Below are positions 34,745-44,078 of a stretch of 64,000 nt of DNA, in pieces (the stretch's first letter is position 1; every line of letters begins with the position of its first letter). The position numbers were made by a program, and so were the translations under genes. The notes beneath the pieces are model-generated. The model was not told the origin of the DNA. It made no database searches and was given only the letters and a program-made list of their open reading frames with translations. The stretch comes from an uncultured bacterium (GTDB lineage Bacteria; Planctomycetota; JAJSAM01; JAJVHW01). The DNA lies in contig CALKVK010000011.1 of NCBI GenBank assembly GCA_937996235.1, positions 124,001 to 188,000 of the forward strand, written 5' to 3'.

Positions 34745-35997
34745 ACCGCCCCTCCGCCGCGCTCGCCGTGGTCCTCGCACTCTGCGGCGCACTCGCCGGC
34801 TACCTCCTGCGCGGCGCGTCCCGCGACGACGCGGAGACGGCGCGGCTGCAGGCGGAGCTCGACGCGGCGCAGGCGGCGCGCGCCGCGGCGGAGGGCGCGC
34901 GCTCGGCGGCCGAGACGCGCGCGGCCGCGGCGGAGCGCGAGCTCGGCGCAGCCCGCCGCGACGCGCAGCGCGTCGCGCGCGAGGCCGAGGCGGCCGCGGC
35001 GGCGGCCGCCGCCGCCCCGCCGCCCGCGCCGGAGGCGGCGACCGACGTCGCGGCGGCCGAGGAGGAGGAGACCTGGCGGACGCGCGTCGGGCGCTATCCC
35101 GCGTTCGCCTTCGAGGACGGCGGCGAGCACATCCACGACGCGCTCGCGGAGATCGACTGGGGCTCCGTCGCCGAGCACATGTCGGCGATGGTGCCGCTCA
35201 TCGACGAGATCGCGGGTGCGCTCGCCGCGGGCCGGCCGCCGTCACCCGAGGCGCTCGGCGCCACGCAGCAGCACAACGGCCCGCTGGTGGTCGCCGCGCT
35301 GCGCCTGCAGCAGGAGGGCGTCCCCGGCACGGGGCCCAACGGTTCGTTCACCCACCCGGCGTTCATGACGAACGCCATCGCCGCGAACCTCGAGGCGCTC
35401 GGGCTGGCGCTCGACGCGAACCAGATGCGGCGCCTCGGCGACATCGGCGCCGACTACGAGCGCCGCGACCGCGAGCGCCTCGCGGCCTACGCCGACGCGA
35501 CGCCGCAGATCCGCAAGCTGGCCGACGAGGCGCAGGAGAAGGGCGCGTTCTTCGAGGCGGCGCTCGGCGTGCTGCGCGCCGATCAGCGCACGGCTCTCGT
35601 GCCGGAGGCCGCGCGGGGCCGCGTCGCGCTCGACCTCTTCTCCGAGGGGCTCGTCTGGGTCGGGCGCGCGCAGCCGCTGCGCTTCCGCGACCCCGCGCAC
35701 CTGACGGAGCTCGTCGAGGCGCAGTTCATCGCACACGTCGATCCGGCGGCGCGCGACGCGGCGCACCGCGTCGTCGCGGACTGGGTCGCGGCGCTGCCGA
35801 GCGCGGTCACGGAGCGCGAACCGGACGCGCTCGAGCAGAACGGCATCCTGGTCGCGTCGCACGTGACGACCTGCGCGCTGCACGTGGCGCAACTCGTCGA
35901 GACGCTGCTGCGCGACGTGGCCGTGGGCGACGAGGCCGCGCAGCGCCTGCGCGCGGTCGGCGGCACGGTGGTGCCGCTCCTGCAGTCCGGCACCTGA
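34741..35997 (+). CDS. Membrane-anchored coiled-coil protein, paralogue of the sigma factor C-domain
   Basis: The 418-residue protein begins with a membrane helix (MNRPSAALAVVLALCGALAG). A long Ala/Glu/Arg coiled coil follows (about residues 28-90), then a globular C-domain. That domain contains GRVALDLFSEGLVWVGRAQP, aligning with GRVGLDVAGEGLLWPAAAP of the upstream sigma factor, and the RLQQ and TLxxxG segments also recur. The ATG overlaps the sigma-factor stop (ATGA), so the two are coexpressed. It may be the interaction partner of the sigma factor's outer domain. Confidence 0.82.
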   Translation: MNRPSAALAVVLALCGALAGYLLRGASRDDAETARLQAELDAAQAARAAAEGARSAAETRAAAAERELGAARRDAQRVAREAEAAAAAAAAAPPPAPEAATDVAAAEEEETWRTRVGRYPAFAFEDGGEHIHDALAEIDWGSVAEHMSAMVPLIDEIAGALAAGRPPSPEALGATQQHNGPLVVAALRLQQEGVPGTGPNGSFTHPAFMTNAIAANLEALGLALDANQMRRLGDIGADYERRDRERLAAYADATPQIRKLADEAQEKGAFFEAALGVLRADQRTALVPEAARGRVALDLFSEGLVWVGRAQPLRFRDPAHLTELVEAQFIAHVDPAARDAAHRVVADWVAALPSAVTEREPDALEQNGILVASHVTTCALHVAQLVETLLRDVAVGDEAAQRLRAVGGTVVPLLQSGT

Positions 35998-36019
35998 GCG
36001 GGCGACGCGGTCGGACGGC

Positions 36020-37042
36020 TCAGAAGCCGTTCGTGTCGAAGAGGTACACGTCCGACGTGATGTCGTGTGTGCCGTCCGTGATGCTCTTCATGCCCTCGGT
36101 GGCGTGCATCGCCTGGAACGCGAACGTCGCCCGGACGTGCGGCAGCGCGAGGTCGAGCACCTCGACGTTCAGGAAGCCGCTGTTCGGCACGAGGTCGTAG
36201 ACGACGGCCGCGCCCCCGCCCGGCGGGATGACCTGGAAGTTCCCGCGCGCGCGGTTCGCGTCGAGGGCGATCTGCGGGCCGGGCCCGTTGACGCCGCGCA
36301 CGAGCAGGTAGATGGCCTCGCGCGTGCCGTCCTGCAGGGTCCGCGTGGCGTAGATCTGCAGGGTCTTGTCGCCGCTGTAGTACTCCGACTGCGCGGCGCT
36401 CGAGACCCACGGCGAGCCGTCCACGGAGGCGTTCGTGCCCCCGCCGGTCGGCGTGCCGCCGCCGAACTTCGTGATCAGCTTCTGGGCCTTCACCGCGGCC
36501 GACGCCGCCTTCGTGAGCTGCTTCCCGCGGCCCTTGAAGTCGATCGGCTCGAGCAGACCGTCCGCGGTGAGCGCGGCCTGCAGCTTGTCGGACTGCTTCC
36601 GCACCTTCGCGGCCGCCTTCTCGTCGAGCGAGCCGAGCGCCGCCTCGATGTCGAGGTGGTTGTCGCCGAGCGCCTGGGCCAGCTTCGAGAACGCGCCGGC
36701 GTAGAGCGCCGGCAGCTGCTGCACCTTCACGGGAGTCGGGTCGGTCGCCGCCTTGAACTCGGCCTTGAACGCCTTCGCCAGGGCGGTCCGCGTGGAGGTC
36801 GCCGTCTTGACGTCGTCGAGCACGTCGTCGGCCGGCTTCGCGAGCGCCGCGAGGGCCTTGCCGACGGCCTTGGCCTCCTTCTTCGCGACGCGGTCGAGCG
36901 TGCCGCCGTAGTCGTTGTCGCGGCGCTGTTCGAGCTCCTCCTGCAGGGCCAGGAAGGGGTCGCGCAGGAAGGTCGCGCCGGCGGGCAGCGCGTACGCGGC
37001 GAGGAGAGCGAGCGCGAGGGCGAGGGTGGAGCGGCGGAACAT
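36020..37042 (-). CDS. Secreted helical protein with C-terminal beta domain, unknown
   Basis: The protein has 340 residues. A signal peptide (MFRRSTLALALALLAAYALP) precedes an Ala/Lys-rich helical region to about residue 185 (e.g. KKEAKAVGKALAALAKPADD). A Gly/Thr linker (FGGGTPTGGGTNAS) leads to a beta-rich C-domain with SEYYSGDKTLQIYATRTL and ending SDVYLFDTNGF. The ATG at 37042 has a GGAAGGA site upstream. The plan matches the protein at 25786-26715, suggesting a lineage-specific exported family. It is convergent with the coiled-coil gene. Confidence 0.8.
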   Translation of the reverse strand: MFRRSTLALALALLAAYALPAGATFLRDPFLALQEELEQRRDNDYGGTLDRVAKKEAKAVGKALAALAKPADDVLDDVKTATSTRTALAKAFKAEFKAATDPTPVKVQQLPALYAGAFSKLAQALGDNHLDIEAALGSLDEKAAAKVRKQSDKLQAALTADGLLEPIDFKGRGKQLTKAASAAVKAQKLITKFGGGTPTGGGTNASVDGSPWVSSAAQSEYYSGDKTLQIYATRTLQDGTREAIYLLVRGVNGPGPQIALDANRARGNFQVIPPGGGAAVVYDLVPNSGFLNVEVLDLALPHVRATFAFQAMHATEGMKSITDGTHDITSDVYLFDTNGF

Positions 37043-37143
37043 CTCGAGTCCTTCCACGAGTGGAGACGGCGGGCGTACTGCGAGCCCCGAGGGTAGCCGA
37101 GAGCGCCGGAGCCGCCGCGCACCGGCCGGGCCGGCGGGCCTCG

Positions 37144-38175
37144 CTACTCGCCCTTGAGCGCCTTCCAGATCGCGCCGAAGCGGGGCGCCGCGGCGCCCGC
37201 GTCGGCGAGGAAGGAGAGCTGCGCGCCGCCGCCGTCGGCGTACGACGTCCCCTGCAGCACCGCGGGGTCGAGGCGCTCCTTCGCGGCGTCGTTGCAGCTC
37301 GCGTAGAGCGTCGCCTCGGCGATCTCCGCGGCGATGTCGGGGCGCAGGCAGAAGTCGATGAAGCGGTGCGCCAGCTCGCGGTGCGGCGCCGACTTCGGGA
37401 TCGCCCAGTTGTCGACGTACACGAGCGCGCCCTCGGGCGGCACCAGGAAGCGCAGGTCGGAGCGCTCCGCCTGCGCGCCGGCGATCGTGCCGCTCCAGGC
37501 CTGGGCCAGCACGACCTCTCCGCTCACGAGCGAGGCGCCCGGCGTGTCGCTGTCGTACTTCGCGACGAGCGCCTTCTGGCGCGTGAGGAGCTGCGCCGCC
37601 GCGTCGAGCTCGCCCGGCGCCTGCGAGTTGGGGTCGCGGCCCTCGGCGAGCAGCGCCGCCGAGACGAGCTCGCGCACGTCGTTCAGCATGCTGATGCGAC
37701 CCGCGTACGGCGCGGCGTGCTCCGGGTCGAGCAGGTCGCGCCACGACGTGGGCGCCGGGTCCACGACCGCCGGGTCGTACGCGATGCCGGTCACGCCCCA
37801 CGAGAACGGCACGGAGTGCCGCAGGCCCGCGTCGTACGGCGGGTCCGCGAAGCGCGGCGCGAGGTTGCCCAGGTTCGGCAGCAGCGCGTGGTCGAGATCC
37901 GCGAGGAGTCCGTCGCGCACGAGCTCGCGCACCGTGTAGTCCGTCGGGCAGACGACGTCGTAGCCGGCGGCGCCGGCCTGCAGCTTCGCGCGCAGCTCCT
38001 CGTTGCTCGCGAAGTTCGCCTCGACGACGCGCGCGCCCGTCTCGGCCTCGAACTTCGCGTAGACCTCGGGCGGCACGTACTCCGTCCAGATGAAGACCGA
38101 GAGCGTCGGCGTGCCGCCGCCGCAGCGCGCGGCGGAGAGCGCGAGGACGCACGCGAGCGGGAGGAGACGGCGCAT
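37144..38175 (-). CDS. potD: Polyamine ABC transporter substrate-binding protein
   Basis: The 343-residue periplasmic binding protein of the spermidine/putrescine type has an N-terminal signal (MRRLLPLACVLALSAARCGG, possibly lipidated). It continues LSVFIWTEYVPPEVYAKFEA, DVVCPTDYTVRELVRDGLL, NLAPRFADPPYDAG and PFSWGVTGIAYDP, all typical PotD segments. The later VYVDNWAIPKSAPHRELAHR matches the C-terminal lobe. It is the last gene of the A-B-C-D unit and its ATG shares one base with the potC stop. Confidence 0.92.
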   Translation of the reverse strand: MRRLLPLACVLALSAARCGGGTPTLSVFIWTEYVPPEVYAKFEAETGARVVEANFASNEELRAKLQAGAAGYDVVCPTDYTVRELVRDGLLADLDHALLPNLGNLAPRFADPPYDAGLRHSVPFSWGVTGIAYDPAVVDPAPTSWRDLLDPEHAAPYAGRISMLNDVRELVSAALLAEGRDPNSQAPGELDAAAQLLTRQKALVAKYDSDTPGASLVSGEVVLAQAWSGTIAGAQAERSDLRFLVPPEGALVYVDNWAIPKSAPHRELAHRFIDFCLRPDIAAEIAEATLYASCNDAAKERLDPAVLQGTSYADGGGAQLSFLADAGAAAPRFGAIWKALKGE

Positions 38176-38999
38176 CACTTCGACCTCTGCAGCAGGGCGG
38201 AGAGCGAGACGAGGACGATCGACCCGGCCACGAGCAGCGCCGAGAGCGCGTTCATCTCGGGCGTCACGCCGCGGCGCACCATGGACCAGACGTGGACGGG
38301 GAGTGTCGGCGCGCGGTCGCCGCTGGTGAAGAACGCGATGACGAACTCGTCGAACGACAGCGTGAACGCGAGCAGCGCGCCGCCGAGCACGGCCGGACCG
38401 AGGAGCGGCAGCGTCACGCGACGGAACGCGGCACGCGGCGTGGCGCCGAGGTCGAGCGCCGCCTCCTCGAGACTCGGCGGGAGCTGCGCGAGGCGCGCGC
38501 GGACGAGCAGCGCGACGTACGAGATCGCGAAGGCGCCGTGGCCGGCGATCACTGTCGGGAGTCCCAGGGTCGGCCGCGCGCCCGTGAGGCGCGTGACGAG
38601 CCCGAAGAGCAGCGAGAAGAAGAGCAGGAGCGACACGCCCTGCACGACGTCCGGCACGACGACCGGCGCGACGACCGCGCCTTCGAGAGCGGCGCGGCCC
38701 CGCGTCGCGCGCGCCATGCCGAGGGCGAGGAGCGTCCCGAGCACCGTCGCGACGACCGCCGTGCACGCCGCGACGAGCGCGCTGTTCGCGAGGGCGCGCC
38801 CCACCGCGACGTCGCGCGCGAGCTCGCCGTACCAGCGCGTCGTGAAGCCGTTCCAGACCGCCGCGTAGCGGCTGTCGCTGAAGCTGAAGACGGCGAGCAC
38901 GACGACGGGCAGGTAGAGGAACGCGAGCACGAGGCCCGCGTTGCCCCAGGCGAGCGGGGCGATCAGCCGGTCGGCGCGCGCGACGTCACGCGATCGCAT
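38175..38999 (-). CDS. potC: Polyamine ABC transporter permease (PotC-like)
   Basis: The 274-residue inner-membrane permease has six predicted helices. The EAA loop is LEEAALDLGATPRAAFRRVT, which contacts the ATPase, and the permease ends with FDEFVIAFFTSG and LPVHVWSMVRRGVTPE, characteristic of PotC/YdcV. The start overlaps the last codons of potB by 14 bases. Gene order and overlaps show a single transcript for the importer. Confidence 0.92.
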   Translation of the reverse strand: MRSRDVARADRLIAPLAWGNAGLVLAFLYLPVVVLAVFSFSDSRYAAVWNGFTTRWYGELARDVAVGRALANSALVAACTAVVATVLGTLLALGMARATRGRAALEGAVVAPVVVPDVVQGVSLLLFFSLLFGLVTRLTGARPTLGLPTVIAGHGAFAISYVALLVRARLAQLPPSLEEAALDLGATPRAAFRRVTLPLLGPAVLGGALLAFTLSFDEFVIAFFTSGDRAPTLPVHVWSMVRRGVTPEMNALSALLVAGSIVLVSLSALLQRSK

Positions 39000-39828
39000 C
39001 GATGCCCCCACCGAGGCGCGCGAGCAGGCGCAGGGCGCCTGCGACGAGCAGCAGCAGCACGACCGACAGCACGCAGCCGAGCGGCCAGTCGGACGGCTCG
39101 TGCTGGAAGCAGTCGCGCAGCACGTTGCCGAGGTACGCCGTCTTCGCGCCGCCGAGCAGGTCGGGCACGACGAACGCGCCGAGCACGGGAACGAAGACGA
39201 GGATCGAGCCGGCGAGCAGACCCGGGCGGAGCAGCGGCAGGACGACGCGGCGGAGCGCCGTCGCGCGCGTCGCACCGAGGTCCTCGGCCGCGTCCACGAG
39301 CCGCCAGTCGAGGCGCTCGGCCGACGTGTAGACCGCGTAGACCATGAACGGCAGGTACGCGTACACGGTGCCGACGAGGACGGCGCCCGGCGTGCCCAGC
39401 AGCGCGAACGTGTCGCGCGGCGCGAGCAGCCCGAGGCCCTGCGCGACCTGGTCCAGGAAGCCGCTCGGGCGGAGCACGAACATCCACGCGTACGTCAGAG
39501 CCAGCGAGTTGGCCCACAGCGGCAGCACGACGGCGAGGTAGAGCGCGCGCCGCAGCCGCGGCGGGCGGCGCGCGATGAACACGGCGAGGGGCGCGCCGCA
39601 GAGCAGGCAGATGGCGGTCGTCGCGGTCGCGAGCACGGCGGAGCGGCGGAACGCCGTCAGCCACGCGGGATCGAGGAGCCGCCCCCACGCGGCGGCGCTG
39701 AACTCCGTCTCGAACGGGCGCCCGCGCTGCGCGAACGCGAGCAGCAGCACGAACACGAGCGGCGCGAACGCGAAGACGCCGAGCCACACGAGCGGCGGCG
39801 CGAGCAGCGGCCACGCGCGGCGCGTCAC
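38986..39828 (-). CDS. potB: Polyamine ABC transporter permease (PotB-like)
   Basis: The 280-residue permease starts at a GTG overlapping the potA stop (GTGA). It has hydrophobic helices (WPLLAPPLVWLGVFAFAPLV), the PotB-typical NSLALTYAWMFVLRPSGFLD, and the EAA loop LVDAAEDLGATRATALRRVV. GAFVVPDLLGGAKTAYLGNV is another PotB signature. It forms the channel together with PotC. Confidence 0.92.
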   Translation of the reverse strand: MTRRAWPLLAPPLVWLGVFAFAPLVFVLLLAFAQRGRPFETEFSAAAWGRLLDPAWLTAFRRSAVLATATTAICLLCGAPLAVFIARRPPRLRRALYLAVVLPLWANSLALTYAWMFVLRPSGFLDQVAQGLGLLAPRDTFALLGTPGAVLVGTVYAYLPFMVYAVYTSAERLDWRLVDAAEDLGATRATALRRVVLPLLRPGLLAGSILVFVPVLGAFVVPDLLGGAKTAYLGNVLRDCFQHEPSDWPLGCVLSVVLLLLVAGALRLLARLGGGIDAIA

Positions 39829-40868
39829 CCGGCCAGCACCCGCACGTCCGTCGCCGGCAGGCGCACGTGCACGGCGGCTCCGACGCCGAGCGCCCCGCGC
39901 GCGTCGCGCACGGCGAGCGCCGCACCCGCCGCGAGCCGCACGCGGTAGCGCACGCCCGCGCCGTTCCAGACGACGTCGTCGACGACGCCCGGCAGGCCGT
40001 CGTCGGCGAGCACGACGTGCTCCGGGCGCACGGCCAGCGCGACGCGCACGCCCGCCGCCGCGGCACCCTCCGCGACGACGGCTCCCACGCCGTCCACGTC
40101 CACCGCCACGCGCTCGCCGTCGACCGCGCGCACGACGCCCTCGAGCAGGTTCGTCTCGCCGATGAACTCCGCGACGAAGCGCGAGACGGGGCGCGCGTAG
40201 AGGTCGCGCGGCGCACCGATCTGCACGATGCGGCCCGCGTCCATCACGCCGACGCGGTCGGCCATGCCGAGCGCCTCCTCCTGGTCGTGCGTCACGTAGA
40301 CGAACGTCGTGCCGAGGCGCCGCTGCAGCGCGCGCAGCTCCTCCTGCATGCGGCGGCGGAGCTGCAGGTCGAGGGCGCCGAGAGGCTCGTCGAGCAGCAG
40401 CACCGACGGCCGCCGCACGAGAGCGCGCGCGACGGCCACGCGCTGCTGCTGCCCGCCCGAGAGCTGCGACGGGCGGCGCCGCTCGAGACCCTCGAGCCGC
40501 ACCAGCGCGAGCGCCTCGTCCACGCGCGTGCGGATCTCCGCGCGCGGCACGGCGGCGGTCTCGAGCCCGAACGCGACGTTCGCGAACACGTCGAGGTGCG
40601 GGAAGAGGGCGTAGTCCTGGAAGACGGTGTTGACGTCGCGGCGGTAGGGCGGCACGCCGCGCACGTCGCGGCCGTCGATCAGGACGGCGCCCGCGTCGGG
40701 CGCGTCGAAGCCGGCGACGAGGCGCAGCGTCGTCGTCTTGCCGCAGCCGCTCGGCCCGAGCAGCGCGAGGAACTCGCCCGCCGCGACCGCGAGGTCCACG
40801 CCGTCGAGCACGAGGCGGCCGCCGCGGGAACGCGAGACCGAGCGCAGCTCGACGGCCGGGGCGGACAT
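39825..40868 (-). CDS. potA: Polyamine ABC transporter ATP-binding protein
   Basis: The 347-residue ATPase has Walker A GPSGCGKTT near residue 39, a Q-loop in FQDYALFPHL, the signature LSGGQQQRVAVARAL, Walker B VLLLDEPLGALD, and H-loop VYVTHDQEEA. The C-terminal TOBE domain (about 245-347) binds regulators or substrate. The ATG at 40868 was chosen over an upstream Met because MSAPAVELRSVSR is the conserved start. It is the first gene of the transporter operon and diverges from the deoxyhypusine-synthase-like gene. Confidence 0.93.
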   Translation of the reverse strand: MSAPAVELRSVSRSRGGRLVLDGVDLAVAAGEFLALLGPSGCGKTTTLRLVAGFDAPDAGAVLIDGRDVRGVPPYRRDVNTVFQDYALFPHLDVFANVAFGLETAAVPRAEIRTRVDEALALVRLEGLERRRPSQLSGGQQQRVAVARALVRRPSVLLLDEPLGALDLQLRRRMQEELRALQRRLGTTFVYVTHDQEEALGMADRVGVMDAGRIVQIGAPRDLYARPVSRFVAEFIGETNLLEGVVRAVDGERVAVDVDGVGAVVAEGAAAAGVRVALAVRPEHVVLADDGLPGVVDDVVWNGAGVRYRVRLAAGAALAVRDARGALGVGAAVHVRLPATDVRVLAG

Positions 40869-41006
40869 GGGCGCGGATGCTACCCCGTCGCTCCTGGCGC
40901 ACGTCGTCGCCACGCGGCGCGGAGACGCGACCTCGCGCGGAAATCGTGGTGCGTGCGGAGGGCGTGTGCGACGTTGGCCCGCCCCGTGTCCCGAGGAGGC
41001 GACGTC

Positions 41007-41984
41007 ATGCAGCGCGGCCCCGTCTCACGCTTCGTCGAGCACCACTACCGGCACTTCAACGCGGCGACCGTCGTCGACGCGGCGAAGGCGTGGGAGCAGC
41101 ACCTCGCGAAGGACGGCAAGATGCTCGTCACGCTGGCGGGCGCGATGAGCACGGCGGAGCTCGGGCTCTCGCTCGCCGAGCTGATCCGCCAGGACAAGGT
41201 CCACGCGATCTGCTGCACCGGCGCGAACCTCGAGGAGGACATCTTCAACCTCGTCGCGCACGACCACTACGCGCGCATCCCGAACTACCGGGACCTGACG
41301 CCGAAGGACGAGGAGGACCTGCTCGCGCGGCACCTGAACCGCGTGACCGACACGTGCATCCCCGAAGAGGAGGCGATGCGCCGCATCGAGCGCGCCGTCC
41401 TCGAGGAGTGGACCGCCGCCGACCGCGACGGGCGGCGCCACTTCCCGCACGAGTTCATGTTCCGCATCCTGCGCTCGGGGAAGCTCGCCGACTGCTTCCA
41501 GATCGACCCCAAGGACTCGTGGATGATGGCGGCCTGCGAGAAGGACCTGCCGATGTTCGTCCCGGGCTGGGAGGACTCCACGCTCGGCAACATGTTCACG
41601 GGCCACGTGATGGAGGGGCACGTCCGCAACGTGCACACCGTGCGCACCGGCATCGAGTACATGCGCACGCTCGCCGACTGGTACACGGAGACCAGCGCGC
41701 GCCACTCGGTCGGCTTCTTCCAGATCGGCGGCGGCATCGCGGGCGACTTCCCGATCTGCGTCGTGCCGATGCTCCACCAGGATCTCGGCCGCACGGGCGT
41801 GCCGGTCTGGGGCTACTTCTGTCAGATCTCCGACTCGACGACGAGCTACGGCAGCTACTCGGGCGCGGTGCCCAACGAGAAGATCACATGGGGCAAGCTG
41901 CGCGCGGAGACGCCGAAGTTCGTGATCGAGTCCGACGCGACAATCGTCGCGCCGCTCATCTTCGCGTGGCTGCTCGGCTGGTGA
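41007..41984 (+). CDS. Deoxyhypusine synthase-like enzyme (possible homospermidine synthase)
   Basis: The 325-residue protein has the DHS fold landmarks. TLAGAMSTAELGLSLAELI lies near residue 42 and the NAD-binding HAICCTGANLEEDIFNLVAH follows. VGFFQIGGGIAGDFPICVVP comes next, and then NEKITWGKLRAE, which includes the active-site lysine region of DHS. Bacteria lack eIF5A, and bacterial members are known or suspected to make homospermidine or related polyamines. The gene diverges from a polyamine importer, which supports that role. The ATG has GAGGAGG upstream. Confidence 0.88.
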   Translation: MQRGPVSRFVEHHYRHFNAATVVDAAKAWEQHLAKDGKMLVTLAGAMSTAELGLSLAELIRQDKVHAICCTGANLEEDIFNLVAHDHYARIPNYRDLTPKDEEDLLARHLNRVTDTCIPEEEAMRRIERAVLEEWTAADRDGRRHFPHEFMFRILRSGKLADCFQIDPKDSWMMAACEKDLPMFVPGWEDSTLGNMFTGHVMEGHVRNVHTVRTGIEYMRTLADWYTETSARHSVGFFQIGGGIAGDFPICVVPMLHQDLGRTGVPVWGYFCQISDSTTSYGSYSGAVPNEKITWGKLRAETPKFVIESDATIVAPLIFAWLLGW

Positions 41985-42052
41985 CGCGCCGAGCCGCGCG
42001 CGGCGCGTAGGATCGGCACGGCGCCGACGCCCGGCGCCGGACCGGAGGCCCG

Positions 42053-42967
42053 ATGTTCCGCACGCTCACGATCGCGGCCGCGCTCGCCGCGGCCGCCCTC
42101 GCGCTCGCCGTCCCCCCGGCGCAGGCCGCGCGGCGCGACGCGCTGACCGCCGACGCCGCGCGCGCGCTGCGCACGTTCCGCGCAGCGGCGCGCGACGCCG
42201 ATTCAGGTCTCGCCACCGCCATGCGCAGCCTCTCGCGCGGCCTCGATTCCGGCGCGACCACGACCGAGCAGGCGGCGACGACGTTCGGCGACGCCGTCGC
42301 GTACCTCGCAGAGCAGCTCGCCGCGGCCGCCGACACGGCGGGGCTCGAGCTCTCGGACGCGGCCGTCTCCGCGATGGACGCGAACGGCGACGACGCGGCG
42401 CGCGGCACGAACGCCGGTGACGGGGGCTCGTACGACGGCGCCGTCGACGCGATCCGCGGCGACCTGGCGCGCCTCCGCTCGAAGACGTCGAAGCGCATCG
42501 CCGCGTTCGGCCGGACGCTCGCGAAGAAGGGCGGGGCGCGCGTCGCGCTGCGCGGGCGGCTCGAGGCGTGGACGTTCACGCCGCAGCCGGTGCCGCGCGG
42601 CGGCGGCGCGTTCGGCGTGCGCGACCGTCCGCTGCAGCTCTGGGGCGTGCTCGCGACGCGGCTGACCGACGGGCGCGTGATCGCGACCGCGTTCGGCACC
42701 GCGCCGCGCTCGCGCAGCGGCGACTTCGACGTGCGGCTCGACGGCCCCGTCGTGCGCTTCGTCGGCACCGAGATCACCGCCGGCGGCATGCCCGTCGCCG
42801 TGAACGGGACGTGGCGGGCGACGACGATCCTGAACGACCCGTTCGACGGAGACGGCGTGGCCGCGGGCAACCACGCCGTGCTGTTCGGGGTCGACCCGGT
42901 CGACGTCGGCATCGCAGGACGCCAGCCCGCGCGCTACGAGCACGCAGGCGCGATCAGCGTCCCGTGA
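42053..42967 (+). CDS. Secreted hypothetical protein
   Basis: The protein has 304 residues. A signal peptide (MFRTLTIAAALAAAALALAV) is followed by a helical Ala/Arg-rich region to about residue 165, including ARALRTFRAAARDADSGLAT. A beta-type C-domain ends AGRQPARYEHAGAISVP. The DANGDD segment near residue 105 could bind calcium. The plan resembles the exported proteins at 25786 and 36020, but sequence identity is not obvious. A CGGAGG site precedes the ATG. Confidence 0.75.
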   Translation: MFRTLTIAAALAAAALALAVPPAQAARRDALTADAARALRTFRAAARDADSGLATAMRSLSRGLDSGATTTEQAATTFGDAVAYLAEQLAAAADTAGLELSDAAVSAMDANGDDAARGTNAGDGGSYDGAVDAIRGDLARLRSKTSKRIAAFGRTLAKKGGARVALRGRLEAWTFTPQPVPRGGGAFGVRDRPLQLWGVLATRLTDGRVIATAFGTAPRSRSGDFDVRLDGPVVRFVGTEITAGGMPVAVNGTWRATTILNDPFDGDGVAAGNHAVLFGVDPVDVGIAGRQPARYEHAGAISVP

Positions 42968-42987
42968 GGAGCGGAAGGAAGGACGGC

Positions 42988-44019
42988 ATGCGACGACGGA
43001 CCCTGGCCCGCGCGCTGCTCGCAGCGTGCGCTCTGCTCCCCGCGGCCGTGTTCGCCGCGTGCGGCGGCGACGCGCCGCAGACGACGCCGGACGCCGGCGC
43101 GGGCGCGGCGCGGCAGCGCGTCGTGTACGCCGGCTCGAACTGGTTCGGCCACGCGCCCGTCTGGGCGGGCATCGCCCACGGGATCTTCGAACAGGCCGGG
43201 TTCGACGTCGAGGCGCGCGCGTTCGGCTCGTCGACGGACCGCGTCACGGCGCTCGAGACCGGCACGGCGCAGTTCGCGAGCGTCGGCGAGGTGGCGATGC
43301 TCGAGGCGATGGCTCAGGACCGCCGCGGCTTCTACTGGATCGGCAACCAGGACATCGCGCCCGGCAACGAGGGGCTCGTCGCGATCCGGATCCTGCGCAT
43401 CGAGGACCTGCGCGGCAAGCGCATCGCCGTCAACCTGAACAGCTCCGTGCACATCACGCTCTACGAGCTGCTGAAGAGCAAGGGCCTGAGCATCAAGACC
43501 GACGTGAAGCTCGTGCACGGCGCGGACCGCGCGGTCGTGGACCTCGTCCGCAACGGCGACGCCGACGCGGGGATCATCTGGGAGCCGTACTTCTCGGAGC
43601 TGCGCCAACTGCCGGGAGCGGTGCTGCTCGGCCGCGACTCCGACACGTCGATCTTCAAGCGCTTCGGCACGATGACCGGGCCGGACATGGTGTGCGCGTC
43701 GAAGGCGTGGGTCGACGAGGACGCGCAGCGCGCGAAGCGCTTCTTCCGCGCGTACTTCGAGGCGGTCCGCTGGTGCAAGGAGCACCCGGAGGAGCTCGTG
43801 CAGCTCATCGCCGAGCGCGTGGGGCGCCCGCAGGAGGAGGTCGCACGCGCGATGGCCAACTTCGTGTGGCTCGACGGCGACTACCAGTTCGTCGCGATGA
43901 GCGACTCGATGCTCTTCGCGCAGGCGGAGTATGCGTCGCAGGCGCTGCTCGAGATGGACCTGATCCAGACGCTGCCCGACTTCCGCGCGTGGACGCGCCC
44001 GGACGTGCTCGCGCGCTGA
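42988..44019 (+). CDS. ABC transporter substrate-binding protein (NMT1/SsuA type)
   Basis: The 343-residue protein has a lipoprotein-like signal (RALLAACALLPAAVFAACGG). It continues VVYAGSNWFGHAPVWAGIAH, FGSSTDRVTALETGTAQFAS and GDADAGIIWEPYFSEL, as in taurine, sulfonate, nitrate and pyrimidine-precursor binding proteins. A W-rich ligand pocket is likely. It starts a three-gene importer on the plus strand. The ligand cannot be chosen from sequence; nitrate or an organosulfur compound would fit the nar and cys genes in the window. Confidence 0.88.
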   Translation: MRRRTLARALLAACALLPAAVFAACGGDAPQTTPDAGAGAARQRVVYAGSNWFGHAPVWAGIAHGIFEQAGFDVEARAFGSSTDRVTALETGTAQFASVGEVAMLEAMAQDRRGFYWIGNQDIAPGNEGLVAIRILRIEDLRGKRIAVNLNSSVHITLYELLKSKGLSIKTDVKLVHGADRAVVDLVRNGDADAGIIWEPYFSELRQLPGAVLLGRDSDTSIFKRFGTMTGPDMVCASKAWVDEDAQRAKRFFRAYFEAVRWCKEHPEELVQLIAERVGRPQEEVARAMANFVWLDGDYQFVAMSDSMLFAQAEYASQALLEMDLIQTLPDFRAWTRPDVLAR

Positions 44020-44078
44020 GCGCGCGCCGCGCGGGCATTCCCGCGCGGATCGCCGCCCGCCGGCGCTACGTTGCCGTC

